IMG/VR virus record: IMGVR_UViG_3300044713_000006
Coordinates: 1 to 39,677 of that record
Length of the DNA stretch: 39,677 nt
Origin: a virus
Reading direction: 5' to 3' (one strand)
Both the position numbers and the translations under genes were made by a program. Below, piece by piece: positions 37,919 to 39,677 of this stretch (its first letter is position 1; each line of letters opens with the position of its first letter). The notes beneath the pieces were generated by a model, which saw nothing but the letters and a program-made list of their open reading frames with translations, ran no database searches and was not told the DNA's origin.

Positions 37919-39677
37919 CTTTATCCCCGCTTACCCAATCTAGAGCTTGTTGAAGTATCGTCCCTGTTATACTAATCGTCCAACACTTTTCAGACCCACT
38001 AGCGAAATCTGTACCGGCACCTACTGTCGCTGTCTTAGGTTCTCCGAATAACCTTCTTAAGGCAGCGCCTAAACTAGCCGTATCTTTACCGGTAAGCTTG
38101 CACCAAGCCCCTACGGACGATTGCGTAAAGCGTAAGTAAGGTGCATTAGGATTGTTGTCGGCACCTTCCGATATGTGAACAGAGATTTGACCCCAAGGTT
38201 TATTGGGCCTATCGTTCAGTACCCTTGCCCAGTTCTTCGACGGTTGCCCAGCAGTCATCCGCATACGATCAGTCTTAACCATCCTAACGGCGCGATGATA
38301 ACTGAGATACTCAACCAATACACCCATTACAGTGTTATCATTTGAGTAGTCAGTAGATGAGTGTCGTACACTATTGCGTGATTTCTGAATTTGTTCTACG
38401 ACATAACCTACCATACGATTGACATCAAATGGGACTAGTCCGTAATGTTGAGCGAAATGAGCGCCAGCAATGATTTCGGTTGCGGCAGCAAAGATAAACC
38501 GATCTTTAGTATCATTATATGTAAGATGTTGTTTAAGCCTCGCTAGTATCCCTTTGGTTCCTTTTATAATATCATATCTATGTTGCCCTAATACCACTCC
38601 GAATTGCTGCCCCATATGCCCATAATTATATTTAAGGTCTGTCCTCAAGGTATCGACGTTGGCATGAACAGATAACCCATTTGGGCATTCAAACTCAAAC
38701 ATGCGAGCTATCGTAGCCGCAGTGCCTCCACCGCGCTGCTCTCCCGCTGATACCATGGATCGATTGGCTGCGTAGATAATTGGGAGTTCCCACTCCTTAA
38801 CTGCGCGCAGTGAACCATCAATACGCGAACGGGCTCTACTCCTACCTTGAGTTATTGTCGTTGCCATATCTAAGAAATAAGTTTCTTGCTGAGTGTTTTT
38901 GATTTCATCCCAGAACGCCGGCATACTGGTTAGGAGGGCTAGTTTACCAACAATAGCATTGTATGTATCGTCTAACCCCATCATACTGGTAGGTGAACCC
39001 CATATCGCTTGCCCTAGAGATAGGGTCGTAGTTTTACCCGTCCCTGTCTCTAGTGAATACCCTCCTATAAGAACGCCATTATGACCAATAAAACCCATAA
39101 GAGGGGAACCAAATGCGGCTGCCAATAAGCACCAAAGATCAGGGCGCTTACTGCTAAGGATAATATGCACAAGATCGCGCCACGGTCTATCACTTCCCGC
39201 TACTCCATACTTGAGGTCAGCATCCAGCTTTAAAGCAGGGAGTTCTTGAGTTGGAGATACCCATTGACCATTGAACGAAAAGCCATATTCAGTATCCTTC
39301 AACTGCCATCCCATTGCGGGGATAGTGATTATGGTCTTGGCATCCTTCTTCATTCTATCTAAGAAGGCCATAAAGAACCTCCGCTGTTCTTTACCATAAT
39401 CAATCCCAAATCCATAATTGCCAAATACTTTCCCAGCTTCAGTAAAACTACTAAGCTGTCCACCAGTAATATGAATTTCTTTTTCATAGAGATGCTTCTT
39501 GGCAGTAAAAACTAAAGTGAACGGATCGCCTCCTTCTGCTCGTCCTGACTCCGGTACGATCTGGAATGGTAGTACGCATCTTTTCCCTAGTGGTTTTCCG
39601 TCATCGTCGCGAAGGTCAGCATAGATGTAATTCTCGAACTGAGGGTGTCGATAGTAGTCGTACATGGCGTCAGGCGT
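37884..39677 (-). CDS. DUF927-type helicase/primase protein (5' end outside window)
   Basis: The visible part is ~597 residues with no stop up to the window edge; the ATG at 39665 is the first in the window but the frame continues beyond it, so the protein is probably longer. It has a Walker A motif (SLETGTGKTTTLSLGQ) near residue 200 of that reading, followed by GSPTSMMGLDDTYNAI and a Walker B-like PAFWDEIKN, the pattern of DUF927 phage/plasmid ATPases that unwind DNA. A probable DNA-binding C-terminus follows. It anchors the leftward replication module. A palindrome copy lies in the gene. Confidence 0.8.
   Translation of the reverse strand, partial: TPDAMYDYYRHPQFENYIYADLRDDDGKPLGKRCVLPFQIVPESGRAEGGDPFTLVFTAKKHLYEKEIHITGGQLSSFTEAGKVFGNYGFGIDYGKEQRRFFMAFLDRMKKDAKTIITIPAMGWQLKDTEYGFSFNGQWVSPTQELPALKLDADLKYGVAGSDRPWRDLVHIILSSKRPDLWCLLAAAFGSPLMGFIGHNGVLIGGYSLETGTGKTTTLSLGQAIWGSPTSMMGLDDTYNAIVGKLALLTSMPAFWDEIKNTQQETYFLDMATTITQGRSRARSRIDGSLRAVKEWELPIIYAANRSMVSAGEQRGGGTAATIARMFEFECPNGLSVHANVDTLRTDLKYNYGHMGQQFGVVLGQHRYDIIKGTKGILARLKQHLTYNDTKDRFIFAAATEIIAGAHFAQHYGLVPFDVNRMVGYVVEQIQKSRNSVRHSSTDYSNDNTVMGVLVEYLSYHRAVRMVKTDRMRMTAGQPSKNWARVLNDRPNKPWGQISVHISEGADNNPNAPYLRFTQSSVGAWCKLTGKDTASLGAALRRLFGEPKTATVGAGTDFASGSEKCWTISITGTILQQALDWVSGDKDDYETETDASS
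38797..38814. repeat. 18-bp palindrome, copy 24 (intragenic)
   Basis: TTAACTG-CGCG-CAGTGAA has one mismatch. It lies in the leftward DUF927 gene and is read as Ser-Leu-Arg-Ala-Val-Lys. Confidence 0.8.

Noticed and set aside
2011-38814. CRISPR array explanation for the repeated palindrome
   Set aside because: Copies are hundreds to thousands of bases apart, inside and between genes, without regular spacers or cas genes.
2011-38814. Palindromes as intrinsic terminators
   Set aside because: The arms are short and AT-rich at the base, the loop is four bases, there is no T tract, and many copies lie inside genes that must be transcribed through.

Overview
This window looks like part of a tailed-phage genome with short-tailed (podovirus-like) virion logic. 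It holds a portal protein, a putative scaffold, a major capsid protein, head-tail connector candidates, several trimeric tail-fibre proteins, two giant virion proteins of the kind ejected with the DNA (1876 and 2311 aa), an endolysin and, on the opposite strand, a DUF927-type helicase/primase gene. No tape-measure or tail-sheath gene is visible. No terminase, integrase or repressor gene lies inside the window. The host is inferred to be an alphaproteobacterium. A phage gene ends in a PEPxxWAM-type exosortase sorting signal, and another encodes a DUF3309 membrane protein; both families are typical of that class. The sequence alone does not prove the host or whether the phage is temperate.

Layout. 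Bases 1-6733 (+): portal (cut by the window edge), two Lys/Gly-Gly-rich small proteins, a paralogous pair of putative decoration or adhesion proteins, a run of tiny overlapping genes including a DUF2829/Tad2-like anti-Thoeris protein, the putative scaffold and the major capsid protein. Bases 6748-17161 (+): a terminator-like hairpin, then connector proteins and tail/fibre proteins (collagen-like repeats, tail-collar domain, two tandem S74-chaperone fibres, a large tail-nozzle-like protein). Bases 17158-31602 (+): a GNAT acetyltransferase and three internal/ejection proteins, one with a tail-lysozyme domain and one with a HExxH metallopeptidase-like motif. Bases 31627-35984 (+): small membrane and zinc-finger-like proteins, a sigma70-like promoter, the endolysin, two low-complexity proteins, the exported PEP-CTERM protein flanked by hairpins, and two small membrane proteins. 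Bases 36077-39677 (-): an opposing cluster of small genes, a HAD-fold phosphatase and the DUF927 helicase. The two gene sets converge on a large stem-loop at about 36.05 kb.

The most striking signal belongs to no gene. An 18-bp interrupted palindrome, consensus TTAACTGYNNRCAGTTAA, occurs about 24 times, roughly every 1-3 kb across both modules. About half the copies sit exactly at gene junctions, where the left arm often supplies the TAA stop codon and the right arm abuts the next ATG. The others lie inside coding sequences, in at least two reading frames. Seven copies have both arms perfect. One lies just downstream of the only consensus sigma70 promoter I see, in an operator position. It behaves like a dispersed binding site, analogous to mycobacteriophage stoperators or KorB operators, and is the best candidate here for an undescribed regulatory or chromosome-organising system.
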